This document shows positions 9,358 to 17,604 of a DNA stretch of 64,000 bases, one piece after another. How positions within the stretch are numbered: the first letter of the stretch is position 1; each line of letters starts with the position of its first letter. A program made the position numbers and the translations under genes. A model generated the notes under the pieces. That model had not been told where the DNA came from and ran no database searches. It saw nothing but the letters and a program-made list of their open reading frames with translations. Source of the DNA: Acinetobacter schindleri CIP 107287 (lineage in GTDB: Bacteria > Pseudomonadota > Gammaproteobacteria > Pseudomonadales > Moraxellaceae); assembly GCF_000368625.1 (NCBI RefSeq), contig NZ_KB849575.1, positions 737,202 to 801,201 of the forward strand, written 5' to 3'.

Positions 9358-11084
9358 TGAAGCAAGATTTAAAAGTCTATTTACGTCTTCTCAGTTATTT
9401 AAAACAATTTTGGGGATTGGCCTTACTGGTTATCCTGGGTTTTGCCATCAATGCTGCAACAGAAGTCTCCGTTGCCAAGTTGCTGGAATATATTATTGAA
9501 GCGATTCAGACTCGTGATCAGGGTTTTACAACGATCTTCCCGTTTCTGGTGGTCTTGCTGATCTTTTTCCGCGGTGTGGGTTTGTTTTTGGGTGGCTATT
9601 TTACTGCAGTCATTTCCCGAAATCTGGTCTTTAATATTCGTCAGGAAGTCTTTGCCAAGCTGATGCGTCTGCCTTCGCAATATTTTCTGGATAATACCAG
9701 TGGGCATATTACTGCTAAAATTATGTATAACGTTGAGCAGCTGACTGCTGCCTCAAGTGATTCACTTAAAGTGATTGTGCAGCAAGGTCTGATCACAATC
9801 GCGCTGATTGGTTATCTGCTTTATACAAACTGGCGTTTAACGTTAATTATTCTGATCTTTGCACCGATCATTGGTCTGCTTATTCGCAAAGCTGCACAGC
9901 GTATGCGTAAGCTGTCCAAGCAAGTGCAGAACACCATGGGGGATGTGAACCATGTGGTACAGGAATCTGTAAATGCCAATATGGTGGTAAAAGCCTTTGG
10001 CGGTCAAACGTACGAGCAGGAACGTTTTAGAAAGCACTCTTTAGAAAACTTGCGTCGTGGCTTGAAAATGGTTGTGGTGAAAGAGCTCAACAGCCCGATC
10101 GTACAGCTCATTATGTCTATTGCGCTGAGTATTGTCATGTTCCTGGCTTTGCGCCCGGAAATTTTACGTGACACGACTGCAGGTGAATTTGTCGCTTATA
10201 TTACCGTGGCAGGTATGTTGTCTAAACCGATCAAGGCACTTACTGAAGTCAATGAAAAAATTCAGCGTGGTATGGCGGCAGCTTATTCAGTGTTTGAATT
10301 ACTGGATATGCCGGAAGAAAAAAATGCAGGTACTTTTAAAGATACTTTAAAAGGTAATATCCAGCTGAAAAATGTGAACTTGACTTATTCTGATGGGTAC
10401 CAGGCATTAACCGATCTGAATCTTGATGTAAAAGCCGGACAAACAGTAGCATTGGTAGGTCGCTCAGGTGCAGGTAAAACTTCACTGGTGAACCTTTTAA
10501 TGCGCTATCAGGAAGCAAGCTCCGGTCAAATCCTGTTTGATGGCAAAGATATTAAAGATTTTGAGCTGAATGCTTTGCGTACCCAGATTTCGATGGTAAA
10601 CCAGCAAGTGGTGCTATTTAACCGTACCGTGCGTGAAAACATTGCTTATGGTCAGCTGGAAGATGCTGCAGAAGAAGATATTATTGCCGCGGCTAAAGCT
10701 GCTTATGCCCATGACTTTATTATGGCTTTGCCAAATGGTTATGATACTGAGCTGGGCGCACAAGGTCTGAATCTGTCTGGCGGTCAGCGCCAGCGTATTG
10801 CGATTGCGCGTGCTATTCTGAAAAATGCACCAATTTTAATTCTGGATGAAGCAACCAGTGCGCTGGATAATGAATCTGAATACTTCATTCAGCGTGCTTT
10901 TGATGCGGCAATGCAGGATCGTACCACTATCGTTATTGCTCACCGTTTATCTACGATTGAAAATGCCGACAGTATTGTCGTCATGGATCAAGGTCGCATT
11001 CTGGAGCAGGGAACCCATCAGGAATTGATCAACCGCAAGGGTGCTTATTACCAGTTGCATCAACGCAACTTCGAGGAACAATAA
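9357..11084 (+). CDS. msbA: Lipid A flippase, ABC transporter MsbA
   Basis: MsbA flips core-lipid A from the inner to the outer leaflet of the inner membrane. The 575-residue protein is a fused half-transporter. Its six-helix exporter domain covers about 1-310. The nucleotide-binding domain has Walker A GRSGAGKTS (about 369), the ABC signature LSGGQRQR (about 475), Walker B ILILDEATSALD (about 500) and the H-loop IAHRLST. Translation starts at GTG 9357, overlapping the exbD stop by one base. lpxK follows two bases after the stop, which ties the gene to lipid A biogenesis. Confidence 0.94.
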   Translation: MKQDLKVYLRLLSYLKQFWGLALLVILGFAINAATEVSVAKLLEYIIEAIQTRDQGFTTIFPFLVVLLIFFRGVGLFLGGYFTAVISRNLVFNIRQEVFAKLMRLPSQYFLDNTSGHITAKIMYNVEQLTAASSDSLKVIVQQGLITIALIGYLLYTNWRLTLIILIFAPIIGLLIRKAAQRMRKLSKQVQNTMGDVNHVVQESVNANMVVKAFGGQTYEQERFRKHSLENLRRGLKMVVVKELNSPIVQLIMSIALSIVMFLALRPEILRDTTAGEFVAYITVAGMLSKPIKALTEVNEKIQRGMAAAYSVFELLDMPEEKNAGTFKDTLKGNIQLKNVNLTYSDGYQALTDLNLDVKAGQTVALVGRSGAGKTSLVNLLMRYQEASSGQILFDGKDIKDFELNALRTQISMVNQQVVLFNRTVRENIAYGQLEDAAEEDIIAAAKAAYAHDFIMALPNGYDTELGAQGLNLSGGQRQRIAIARAILKNAPILILDEATSALDNESEYFIQRAFDAAMQDRTTIVIAHRLSTIENADSIVVMDQGRILEQGTHQELINRKGAYYQLHQRNFEEQ

Positions 11085-11086
11085 GT

Positions 11087-12091
11087 ATGTCACTGGCACA
11101 GGTCATTCAGGATGCCTGGAATACACAGGCTAAATGGCTCATTATATTTCGGCCATTGTCCTGGCTGTACCAGATCGGATTTAGCTTAAATAAAGCCTTA
11201 TATGATAAAGGTTTTAAAGCAAGTTATACCGCACCTGTACCTGTGATGGTGATTGGTAATATCACTGTGGGTGGGAGTGGGAAAACTCCATTACTGATTC
11301 ATTTGGTTGAATATCTAGAAAAACAAAATGTCCGGGTTGGCGTGATCAGCCGGGGGTATGGAGGTAAAGGTCCATTTCCTTGCTATGTCGATACACAGGC
11401 GACCGCAGAAAATGTGGGGGATGAACCCACACTGATTGTCCAGTCGACGGGTGTACCGATGGCTGTTGGTCCTAATCGTCAGCAGAGTATAGAGCTGCTA
11501 TTGTCCAAACATAATCTGGATTTGATTATTTGTGATGATGGTTTACAGCATTGGGCTTTGAATCGTCAGATTGAGTGGATCGTACTAGATAATAATCGTG
11601 GTCTGGGCAATCAGAAACTTTTACCTGAAGGTTATTTACGTGAGCCGGTTGAACGTCTAGAAACCGGTACTGTAATTGAGCATACGGCTCATCCGCAATC
11701 TGACTTGCATATGCATTTGGCTCCCTCACAGCCGTATTTACTCAATCGGGCAGGGTCGCAGACTTTTGATCCGAACTTACCTTTTTATGCCGTCGTCGGG
11801 ATTGGTTTTCCACAGCGTTTCTATCAGACCTTGGAGAGCTTGGGTATTCAGCAATTCCAGTGCCATGAGTTTCCGGATCATCATGACTATGAAATTGAAG
11901 ATCTGCAGTTTGAAGATAATTATCCGATCATTACCACTGAAAAAGATGCAGTAAAGATTATGGCTTTACTCAAACAGAATCCGGAATTTAATCGTGATAT
12001 CTGGGTGGTGCCTGTTGAGGCAATATTATCGCCGGCCTGTTATGCGACCTTGCAGCAACAACTTGGTGAATACGGTATTTCTATTTCTTAA
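11087..12091 (+). CDS. lpxK: Tetraacyldisaccharide 4'-kinase LpxK
   Basis: LpxK adds the 4'-phosphate to the lipid A precursor at the inner membrane. The 334-residue protein has the P-loop-like GNITVGGSGKTPL near residue 57, the SRGYGGK motif and the DDGLQH motif near 150, all characteristic of the family. It follows msbA by two bases and precedes kdsB by 12, forming the msbA-lpxK-kdsB block common in gammaproteobacteria. Confidence 0.95.
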   Translation: MSLAQVIQDAWNTQAKWLIIFRPLSWLYQIGFSLNKALYDKGFKASYTAPVPVMVIGNITVGGSGKTPLLIHLVEYLEKQNVRVGVISRGYGGKGPFPCYVDTQATAENVGDEPTLIVQSTGVPMAVGPNRQQSIELLLSKHNLDLIICDDGLQHWALNRQIEWIVLDNNRGLGNQKLLPEGYLREPVERLETGTVIEHTAHPQSDLHMHLAPSQPYLLNRAGSQTFDPNLPFYAVVGIGFPQRFYQTLESLGIQQFQCHEFPDHHDYEIEDLQFEDNYPIITTEKDAVKIMALLKQNPEFNRDIWVVPVEAILSPACYATLQQQLGEYGISIS

Positions 12092-12103
12092 GGTTTATTC
12101 ATT

Positions 12104-12865
12104 ATGAAACACATTGTTATTCCTGCACGCTTTGCCAGCTCACGTCTGCCGGGTAAACCTTTATTAGAGATTCATGGTCGTCCAATGATTCTGCGTGTGG
12201 TTGATCAGGCGCGTAAAGTAGAAGGTTTTGATGATCTATGTGTGGCGACGGATGATGAACATATTGCAGCAGTATGTCGTGCTGAAGGTGTGGATGTTGT
12301 CATTACTTCACCTGATCATCCATCGGGAACCGACCGCCTAAGTGAAGTAGCAAAAATTAAAGGTTGGGCAAGTGATGATATTATCGTTAATGTCCAAGGC
12401 GATGAACCGTTATTACCTGCGCAACTGGTTCAGCAGGTGGCTCAGCTACTGGTCGATCAGCCAGAATCGTCTATGTCGACACTTTGTGAGCCGATTCATC
12501 AGCTTGAAGAATTTCAGCGTGACAGTATCGTAAAAGTGGTGATATCAAAGCACAATCAGGCGCTGTATTTTAGCCGTGCAACGATTCCTTATGACCGTGA
12601 TGGAGCAAAACAAGCTGAGCAGAAACTGCATGATCAAGCCTATCGCCATTTGGGGCTGTATGCTTATCGGGTGAAGTTGCTTCAGGAATATGTAACTTGG
12701 GAAATGGGCGTTCTGGAAAAGCTGGAATCTTTAGAACAGTTGCGTGTGCTGGAAAATGGTCACCGTATTGCCATCTCTGTTGCTGAAGTGAGTTTGCCCC
12801 CTGGTGTAGATACCCAGCAAGATCTGGATCGTCTGAACCAGCTTGATCCATCTGTATTCGCCTAA
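12104..12865 (+). CDS. kdsB: 3-deoxy-manno-octulosonate cytidylyltransferase KdsB
   Basis: KdsB activates Kdo as CMP-Kdo for transfer onto lipid A. The 253-residue protein starts with [15 protein letters not shown], the CMP-sugar synthetase signature, and has the [10 protein letters not shown] metal and substrate motif near residue 97. Size and motifs are typical. It lies at the end of the lipid A block, directly ahead of holB. Confidence 0.95.
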   Translation: MKHIVIPARFASSRLPGKPLLEIHGRPMILRVVDQARKVEGFDDLCVATDDEHIAAVCRAEGVDVVITSPDHPSGTDRLSEVAKIKGWASDDIIVNVQGDEPLLPAQLVQQVAQLLVDQPESSMSTLCEPIHQLEEFQRDSIVKVVISKHNQALYFSRATIPYDRDGAKQAEQKLHDQAYRHLGLYAYRVKLLQEYVTWEMGVLEKLESLEQLRVLENGHRIAISVAEVSLPPGVDTQQDLDRLNQLDPSVFA

Positions 12866-12879
12866 TTTGAGAATTTAGC

Positions 12880-13863
12880 ATGCCGCTTGATGCCACCGCA
12901 CAAATCTATCCTTGGCAACAACAAGTCTGGGATACGCTTACTGGGCGTTTTCCCCGGCTTGGGCATGGACTACTGTTTTATGGCAAAAAGGGCTGTGGTA
13001 AGGAAGCTTTTACCCAGCAATTTCTGGCATGGGTACTATGTCAAAATCGTCATGTGCGCAATTTGCCATGTGGTGAATGTGGCAGTTGTCAGTGGCTTAA
13101 AGCAGATACTCATCCCAATTATGTTTATATCAGTACCGATGAAGAAAACAAAAAACAGAATGCCAAAATCAAGATTGAAAAGATCCGGGATTTATTGCCA
13201 TTTGTGCAGCAAACTGTTGATGGTTGGCGTGTTATTGTCATAGAGCCTGCTGAAGCACTGAATATTGCCTCTTCCAATGCTTTGCTGAAAACCCTGGAAG
13301 AGCCAGGTGAAAATATTGTCATTATTCTGCTGGCTGATCATTACTTAAAATTACCCGCGACAATTCGCAGCCGTTTACAGCATTTTGCTTTGGATCGCAT
13401 TACATCAGATCAGGCCACAAATTATTTAAATGAATATTTACCAGATGCAGGATCTTCCCAACAGCAATTATTAATGAATCTGGCCAATCAGATGCCGTTA
13501 CAGGCGATTGAAGTGGCTCAGAGTGCCTGGATGCCGATGCGTCAGGATTTTTTGCAAGACTGGAAAAAACTGGTCATAGAAAAAAATATGCCGATCGCAA
13601 TTGCGACGCGATGGAACAAAAGCCTAAGTTTTAATGATTTTGGGCAGATGTTTGAATACTTGTTGTCGGATTTGATTTGTGTCAAGCTAAATCAGGCCAT
13701 TAAAAACATCGATTTGGAATTTGAGGTATTGGCTGAATATTATTCATTAGAACAGCTTTTTGATATTTACGGGGAATTTCAGCAGTCCAAACAGTATCTG
13801 GAACAGAATGTACAAAGCAATCTGGTTCTGGACCAACTCTGTATTCGACTGATGAATCTTTAA
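12880..13863 (+). CDS. holB: DNA polymerase III subunit delta'
   Basis: Delta' is part of the clamp loader that places the beta clamp on DNA. The 327-residue protein has an AAA+ fold with a P-loop-like GKKGCGKEAF near residue 30. A four-cysteine zinc cluster (CQN..CGECGSC) lies near 50-70, and the sensor-region SNALLKTLEEP lies near 132. It heads a holB-pilZ-tatD string of genes that is also seen in Pseudomonas. The tau/gamma partner DnaX is encoded near 60.3 kb of the same window. Confidence 0.93.
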   Translation: MPLDATAQIYPWQQQVWDTLTGRFPRLGHGLLFYGKKGCGKEAFTQQFLAWVLCQNRHVRNLPCGECGSCQWLKADTHPNYVYISTDEENKKQNAKIKIEKIRDLLPFVQQTVDGWRVIVIEPAEALNIASSNALLKTLEEPGENIVIILLADHYLKLPATIRSRLQHFALDRITSDQATNYLNEYLPDAGSSQQQLLMNLANQMPLQAIEVAQSAWMPMRQDFLQDWKKLVIEKNMPIAIATRWNKSLSFNDFGQMFEYLLSDLICVKLNQAIKNIDLEFEVLAEYYSLEQLFDIYGEFQQSKQYLEQNVQSNLVLDQLCIRLMNL

Positions 13864-13880
13864 CGAAGAAGGAGAAGAAT

Positions 13881-14222
13881 ATGCAATCACGTATGGGGGG
13901 TATTATTCAGGCGAATATTCCTGATATTGAAACTCTATTTGCCAGTTATATGCCATTTGTTGCAGGCGGTGGTCTTTTTATTCCTTCCAATCAGACAGTA
14001 AAGCTCGGAGATGAGGTTTTCGTCCTGACGACTTTACCTGAACAATCACAAAAAATTCCTTTAACCGGTAAAGTCATCTGGGTATCACAAAAACAAAATG
14101 GCATTAAACCACAAGGTTTTGGTATCCAGTTAAGCGGTGATAAAGGCGTTTTCTTTAAAAATGAGGCCGAACGACTGATTACGGGGCTTAAATCTGCAGG
14201 GCGTAGAAGCTACACTATGTAG
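13881..14222 (+). CDS. pilZ: PilZ-domain type IV pilus biogenesis protein
   Basis: This 113-residue PilZ-fold protein contains YMPFVAGGGLFIP near residues 23-35, a close match to PilZ of Pseudomonas aeruginosa. Members of this subgroup are needed for type IV pilus assembly and lack the arginine-rich motif used to bind c-di-GMP; no RxxxR motif is obvious here. A strong AAGGAGAAG ribosome binding site precedes the ATG. The position between holB and a tatD-like gene matches Pseudomonas and supports the name. Confidence 0.9.
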   Translation: MQSRMGGIIQANIPDIETLFASYMPFVAGGGLFIPSNQTVKLGDEVFVLTTLPEQSQKIPLTGKVIWVSQKQNGIKPQGFGIQLSGDKGVFFKNEAERLITGLKSAGRRSYTM

Positions 14223-14249
14223 ATTCTCCCTGCTGAAAAGGACTACACC

Positions 14250-15023
14250 GTGTTTGTAGATACGCATTGTCATTTAACTTTACTCGACCTAACGCCTTAC
14301 AGCGGTGATCTGGATCTAGCATTGGCACAGGCACGTGAAGCAGGTGTTTCCAAGTTTATGAGTATTTCGGTAGATCTTGATGATCATATCGAACTGGCCA
14401 AGATTGCGGCACGACATGCTGATGTAGGCTACACCGTGGGTGTGCATCCTTGTGAAGATGCTGCAACCATGGCGCGCGCAACTACGGATTATCTGGTTGA
14501 GCTGGCACAACCAGAAAAAGTTTGGGCTTTAGGTGAAACAGGTCTGGATTATTTCCATAGCACTGATTTTATCCAGGAACAGAAAGAATGTTTTGCACGC
14601 CACATCCATGCTTCACAAGTCGTGAAAAAACCGGTGGTGGTCCACACCCGTTCAGCCAAGCATGACACAGTAGATATCATTCGCGCTGAAAAATCTACAC
14701 ATGGCATCTTGCACTGTTTTACCGAAGACTGGGAAACAGCCAAAGCAGTTCTTGACTGTGGTTATTATGTCTCTTTCTCAGGCATTGTTTCTTTCAAAAA
14801 TGCGCAGGATTTACGTGATGTGGCGAAACAGGTTCCACTGGATCGCGTGTTGATAGAGACAGATAGTCCTTATCTGGCACCCGTGCCTTATCGGGGTAAA
14901 TCAAATGAACCGAAATACGTTCCATTTGTAGCCAAAGCCTTATGTGATGTATATGATAAGAGCTTGGAAGAAATGGCTGCAATCACAATGCAGAATTTTG
15001 AAAATCTTCTAAGTTTTAAGTAA
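14250..15023 (+). CDS. TatD-family metal-dependent DNase/hydrolase
   Basis: This 257-residue TIM-barrel hydrolase has the metal-binding DTHCHL at residues 4-9, GETGLDYF near 97, VHTRSAKHDT near 130 and LIETDSPYLAP near 205. These are the family's divalent-metal and active-site motifs. TatD enzymes are 3'-5' exonucleases or deoxyribonucleases implicated in DNA repair. GTG 14250 is the only plausible start and is preceded by AAGGAC. It is distinct from other YcfH/YjjV paralogues only by context, so no finer name is given. Confidence 0.9.
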   Translation: MFVDTHCHLTLLDLTPYSGDLDLALAQAREAGVSKFMSISVDLDDHIELAKIAARHADVGYTVGVHPCEDAATMARATTDYLVELAQPEKVWALGETGLDYFHSTDFIQEQKECFARHIHASQVVKKPVVVHTRSAKHDTVDIIRAEKSTHGILHCFTEDWETAKAVLDCGYYVSFSGIVSFKNAQDLRDVAKQVPLDRVLIETDSPYLAPVPYRGKSNEPKYVPFVAKALCDVYDKSLEEMAAITMQNFENLLSFK

Positions 15024-15063
15024 TACGAATTAAATAAGAGCAGAAGAGAGTTATAGGGTGAAG

Positions 15064-15678
15064 ATGGATCGTCAGGCTCAGTTTCGAGCAAGAGAAACCT
15101 TGATTTTTCAAGTGGCAGAACAGCTGCTACTTGAAAATGGTGAAGCCGGTATGACGCTAGATGCGTTGGCTGCAGAACTGGATTTGGCTAAAGGCACACT
15201 CTATAAACATTTCCAAAGCAAAGATGAGCTGTACATGCTGCTCATTATCCGTAATGAACGTATGCTGCTGGAAATGATCCAGGATGCGGAAAAGGCTTTT
15301 CCAGAACATTTGGCTTTCTTCATGTTGCATCATCTGCATCATCCGGAGCGTACGGTACTGTTTCATCAGATTGAGGAGCGCTTATCGACGACTGGGGTGG
15401 GTATTCAGCAATTATTTACTGAGCTTTACCAGATCCGGAAACAGCGTTTACGTCTGATTATTCGCATGACAGAAAGCTATCTGGAATCAATTCAAAGCAG
15501 TATGCCAGTACGTGATTATCTTGCTTCGATCTGGTCGCTAACTCATGGTGCAGCTGCAATCCTGAACTCCAGTTTCTATCAGCGTTACCTTGGTTCTCGT
15601 GATACTTTACGTGTGGCCTATATCGACCAGGCTCTGGCTTTACCCAAAAAAATTAATTCGGTTGAGCAGTTTGCTTAA
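15064..15678 (+). CDS. TetR-family transcriptional regulator
   Basis: This 204-residue protein has an N-terminal TetR DNA-binding domain with the helix-turn-helix MTLDALAAELDLAKGTLYKH at about 30-50. The C-terminal ligand domain is divergent. ATG 15064 is preferred over GTG 15058 because an AGGG box lies at the right distance from the ATG. It ends nine bases before gspH, so it may share a transcript with the secretion genes or control them. The target and inducer cannot be read from the sequence. Confidence 0.88.
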   Translation: MDRQAQFRARETLIFQVAEQLLLENGEAGMTLDALAAELDLAKGTLYKHFQSKDELYMLLIIRNERMLLEMIQDAEKAFPEHLAFFMLHHLHHPERTVLFHQIEERLSTTGVGIQQLFTELYQIRKQRLRLIIRMTESYLESIQSSMPVRDYLASIWSLTHGAAAILNSSFYQRYLGSRDTLRVAYIDQALALPKKINSVEQFA

Positions 15679-15687
15679 AGGCATTCC

Positions 15688-16245
15688 ATGAAAATCCAGT
15701 CTCTATCATCAAATCGTGGTTTTACACTCATTGAATTGATGGTGGTGATTGTCATTATGGGAATTCTAGCATCTCTGGTGATGCTGAATATAGGTGGGGT
15801 AGATCAGCGTAAAGCGATGCAGGCACGTGAAGTGTTTATGCTGGATTTACAACGTATTTTACGTGAAGCGAATGATCAGGCTCGGGTGCTCGCCTTGCAG
15901 ACCCAGCCGGCAACGGATGTCAGCCCATTTCAATACACTGTGGTGGAATATCAAAAAAATTCTGCCAATACTGATTTTAGCTTAAGTAGCACATCACAGA
16001 AATGGATTCACTATACTGAATTTAAGACCCAAGCTTTGCCAGATAAAGTATCTTTGCAGGTTCAGCCCTTGGACCAGCGTTATGAAAATGCACAAAACCG
16101 GGATTTGACTATGCAGGATGCGCCAAAATTGATTTGGCTCGGCAATGGGGAAGTGAAGCCGGTACGGATTCAGTTTTATCTTGATAATAATGAAGTCGGT
16201 TCTGCGATTGAAATCGACCACTTGGGTAAAATCAATGAAATTTAA
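15688..16245 (+). CDS. gspH: Type II secretion minor pseudopilin GspH
   Basis: GspH (XcpU) is part of the pseudopilus that drives proteins through the type II secretion outer-membrane channel. The 185-residue protein has a short leader, the prepilin peptidase site RG/FTLIELMVV with glutamate at +5, and a hydrophobic N-terminal helix followed by a GspH-type beta domain. It begins the gspH-I-J-K series. Its last 11 bases overlap the gspI start at 16235. The main T2SS genes (gspC-G and others) are not in the window. Confidence 0.9.
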   Translation: MKIQSLSSNRGFTLIELMVVIVIMGILASLVMLNIGGVDQRKAMQAREVFMLDLQRILREANDQARVLALQTQPATDVSPFQYTVVEYQKNSANTDFSLSSTSQKWIHYTEFKTQALPDKVSLQVQPLDQRYENAQNRDLTMQDAPKLIWLGNGEVKPVRIQFYLDNNEVGSAIEIDHLGKINEI

Positions 16246-16963
16246 ATATTTCAAGCAGAGTGCTGGAGCTGATGCAATCAAGTCATTTAAGGCGAGTGCT
16301 GATCAATTTCATTATGTGTACCTCGAGCATAGCTCTTTATCTTACACAGCGGTGAAGCAGCATTACACTCATCGCAGTTCCTCAAGCACAGCTTTCGGAC
16401 TTTCTTGTGCGACAATGCCGCTCAAGTCGAGTATTGCTCGATTTAATCGTATGCACTCCGAACAGAGTTCGTCATCTTGCGCTCGAACGAAACGTTGTTT
16501 TGTTTATCGCTGCTCCTCAAGCATAGCTTTCGGACTTTCTTGCGCGACGATGCCACTCAGGTCGAGTGTTACTCGACTTAATCGTGCCTCAGGTTTTACT
16601 TTGCTGGAAGTCATGGTCGCACTGGCAATCTTTGCTACCGCAGCCATGGCACTGACTAAAGTGGCAATGCAATATACCCAGTCGACTTCCCATGCCATCT
16701 TACGCACCAAAGCTCAGTTTGTTGCTTTAAATGAAGCAGCACAAATGGAAGTCAATCAGGAATGGCTAACAGGAACTTCATCCCGGCAGATTACCCAGCA
16801 GGGTGAGTCCTGGCAGATTGATAAGAAATCTGAACCAACTATTAGCCCAAATGTACAGCGTGTTGATATTCAGGTCGGTATTGTCGATGCTGATACTGGG
16901 CAACTGGAATCTGGTGTCAGTAGTCTGGTGTTTTTTAATCATCGGGTGAATCAGACACAATGA
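16235..16963 (+). CDS. gspI: Minor pseudopilin GspI with a repeat-filled leader
   Basis: The mature part is an ordinary GspI of about 122 residues: the cleavage motif ASG/FTLLEVMVALAIFA has glutamate at +5 and is followed by a short pseudopilin domain. The start is odd. ATG 16235 overlaps gspH as expected of this operon, but the prepilin glycine is codon 120, where 6-15 is usual. The extra stretch is serine-, alanine- and arginine-rich and contains two near-identical peptide blocks (both with AFGLSCATMPL) encoded by 80-bp direct repeats. An in-frame ATG at 16550, inside the second repeat, would give a normal 15-residue basic leader, but no clear ribosome binding site precedes it. The stop overlaps gspJ as ATGA. 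Identity of the mature domain is sure; the true start is not. Confidence 0.85.
   Translation: MKFKYFKQSAGADAIKSFKASADQFHYVYLEHSSLSYTAVKQHYTHRSSSSTAFGLSCATMPLKSSIARFNRMHSEQSSSSCARTKRCFVYRCSSSIAFGLSCATMPLRSSVTRLNRASGFTLLEVMVALAIFATAAMALTKVAMQYTQSTSHAILRTKAQFVALNEAAQMEVNQEWLTGTSSRQITQQGESWQIDKKSEPTISPNVQRVDIQVGIVDADTGQLESGVSSLVFFNHRVNQTQ
16325..16579 (+). repeat. Array of six short hairpins inside the gspI leader
   Basis: Six inverted repeats with 3-nt loops occur in 255 bases: 16325-16335 (GAGC/GCTC), 16384-16394 (AAGC/GCTT), 16424-16444 (9-bp stem with wobbles around TCGAG/CTCGA), 16459-16471 (CGAAC/GTTCG), 16519-16529 (AAGC/GCTT) and 16559-16579 (GTCGAGT/ACTCGAC core). The sequence before each 80-bp copy is a more diverged version of the same pattern. 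This suggests tandem growth of one palindromic element. The reading frame of gspI stays open throughout. Confidence 0.75.
16371..16450 (+). repeat. 80-bp direct repeat, copy A
   Basis: Aligned without gaps to 16506-16585, 70 of 80 bases are identical. It contains the hairpins at 16384 and 16424. The distance to copy B is 135 bases, a multiple of three, so both copies encode the same peptide frame within gspI. Confidence 0.9.
16506..16585 (+). repeat. 80-bp direct repeat, copy B
   Basis: This is the second copy of the repeat, ending one base before the codons for the prepilin cleavage region (ASGF). It contains a 7-bp perfect stem GTCGAGT/ACTCGAC and the candidate alternative gspI start ATG at 16550. 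Confidence 0.9.
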
Positions 16964-17595
16964 AAAAAAATGGATTTACCCTGGTTGAGCTGCTGGTTGC
17001 GATTGCGATCTTTGCTGTATTGTCTGCATTGGGATGGCAGGTCTTTGATCATATTCGGGTCACGCGCGATCAAAATACCCTTCATGAACAAAAGCTAAAT
17101 CAATTACAGCAGGGCTATCAGCAGATTCTGCGTGATATGGTGCAAACAGTACCCTTAACCGCAAATGTAAATGGTGATATTCAGCCAGCTTTAGTATTGC
17201 AAGATGGTCGTTTTAATTTTAGTAAGACTGGTGTTACGGATCCGCTGGAACAAGGCATCGCGCCGGATGAGCGGGTGGAATATCAATATCGGGCGGATGA
17301 GCAAAAAGTCTATCGGCTTAAATTCAGGAACCTGAACCAGACCGGACGCGATCAACCGGAATCGAGCATATTGCTGAGCGATGTAGAACAGTTTCAAATT
17401 ACTGCACTGAATCCAAATGAAATCACACAATGGCCGGAAAGTGGACTGGATTTAAATCGTACTGAAAACAAGCAGCTTTTACCGAAAGGCATCAAGATCA
17501 ATCTGATTGTACAGGGTGTGCAATATGAATGGTTATTCAGTCTGCTGAACACAGATTATCTGTCAAATAATACCAATAATATAGGCAGCTCATAG
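16960..17595 (+). CDS. gspJ: Type II secretion minor pseudopilin GspJ
   Basis: GspJ (XcpW) joins GspI and GspK in the tip complex of the pseudopilus. The 211-residue protein has a five-residue leader (MKKNG/FTLVELLVAIAIF), glutamate at +5 and the hydrophobic helix, then a GspJ-type domain. Its normal short leader contrasts with that of gspI. The start overlaps the gspI stop by four bases (ATGA), and gspK follows nine bases after its stop. Confidence 0.9.
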   Translation: MKKNGFTLVELLVAIAIFAVLSALGWQVFDHIRVTRDQNTLHEQKLNQLQQGYQQILRDMVQTVPLTANVNGDIQPALVLQDGRFNFSKTGVTDPLEQGIAPDERVEYQYRADEQKVYRLKFRNLNQTGRDQPESSILLSDVEQFQITALNPNEITQWPESGLDLNRTENKQLLPKGIKINLIVQGVQYEWLFSLLNTDYLSNNTNNIGSS

Positions 17596-17604
17596 GATCA
17601 AAGT

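Noticed and set aside
16181..16234. Longer gspI frame beginning 18 codons before ATG 16235
   Set aside because: It would overlap most of the conserved end of gspH; ATG 16235 overlaps the gspH stop by only 11 bases, as expected for these operons.
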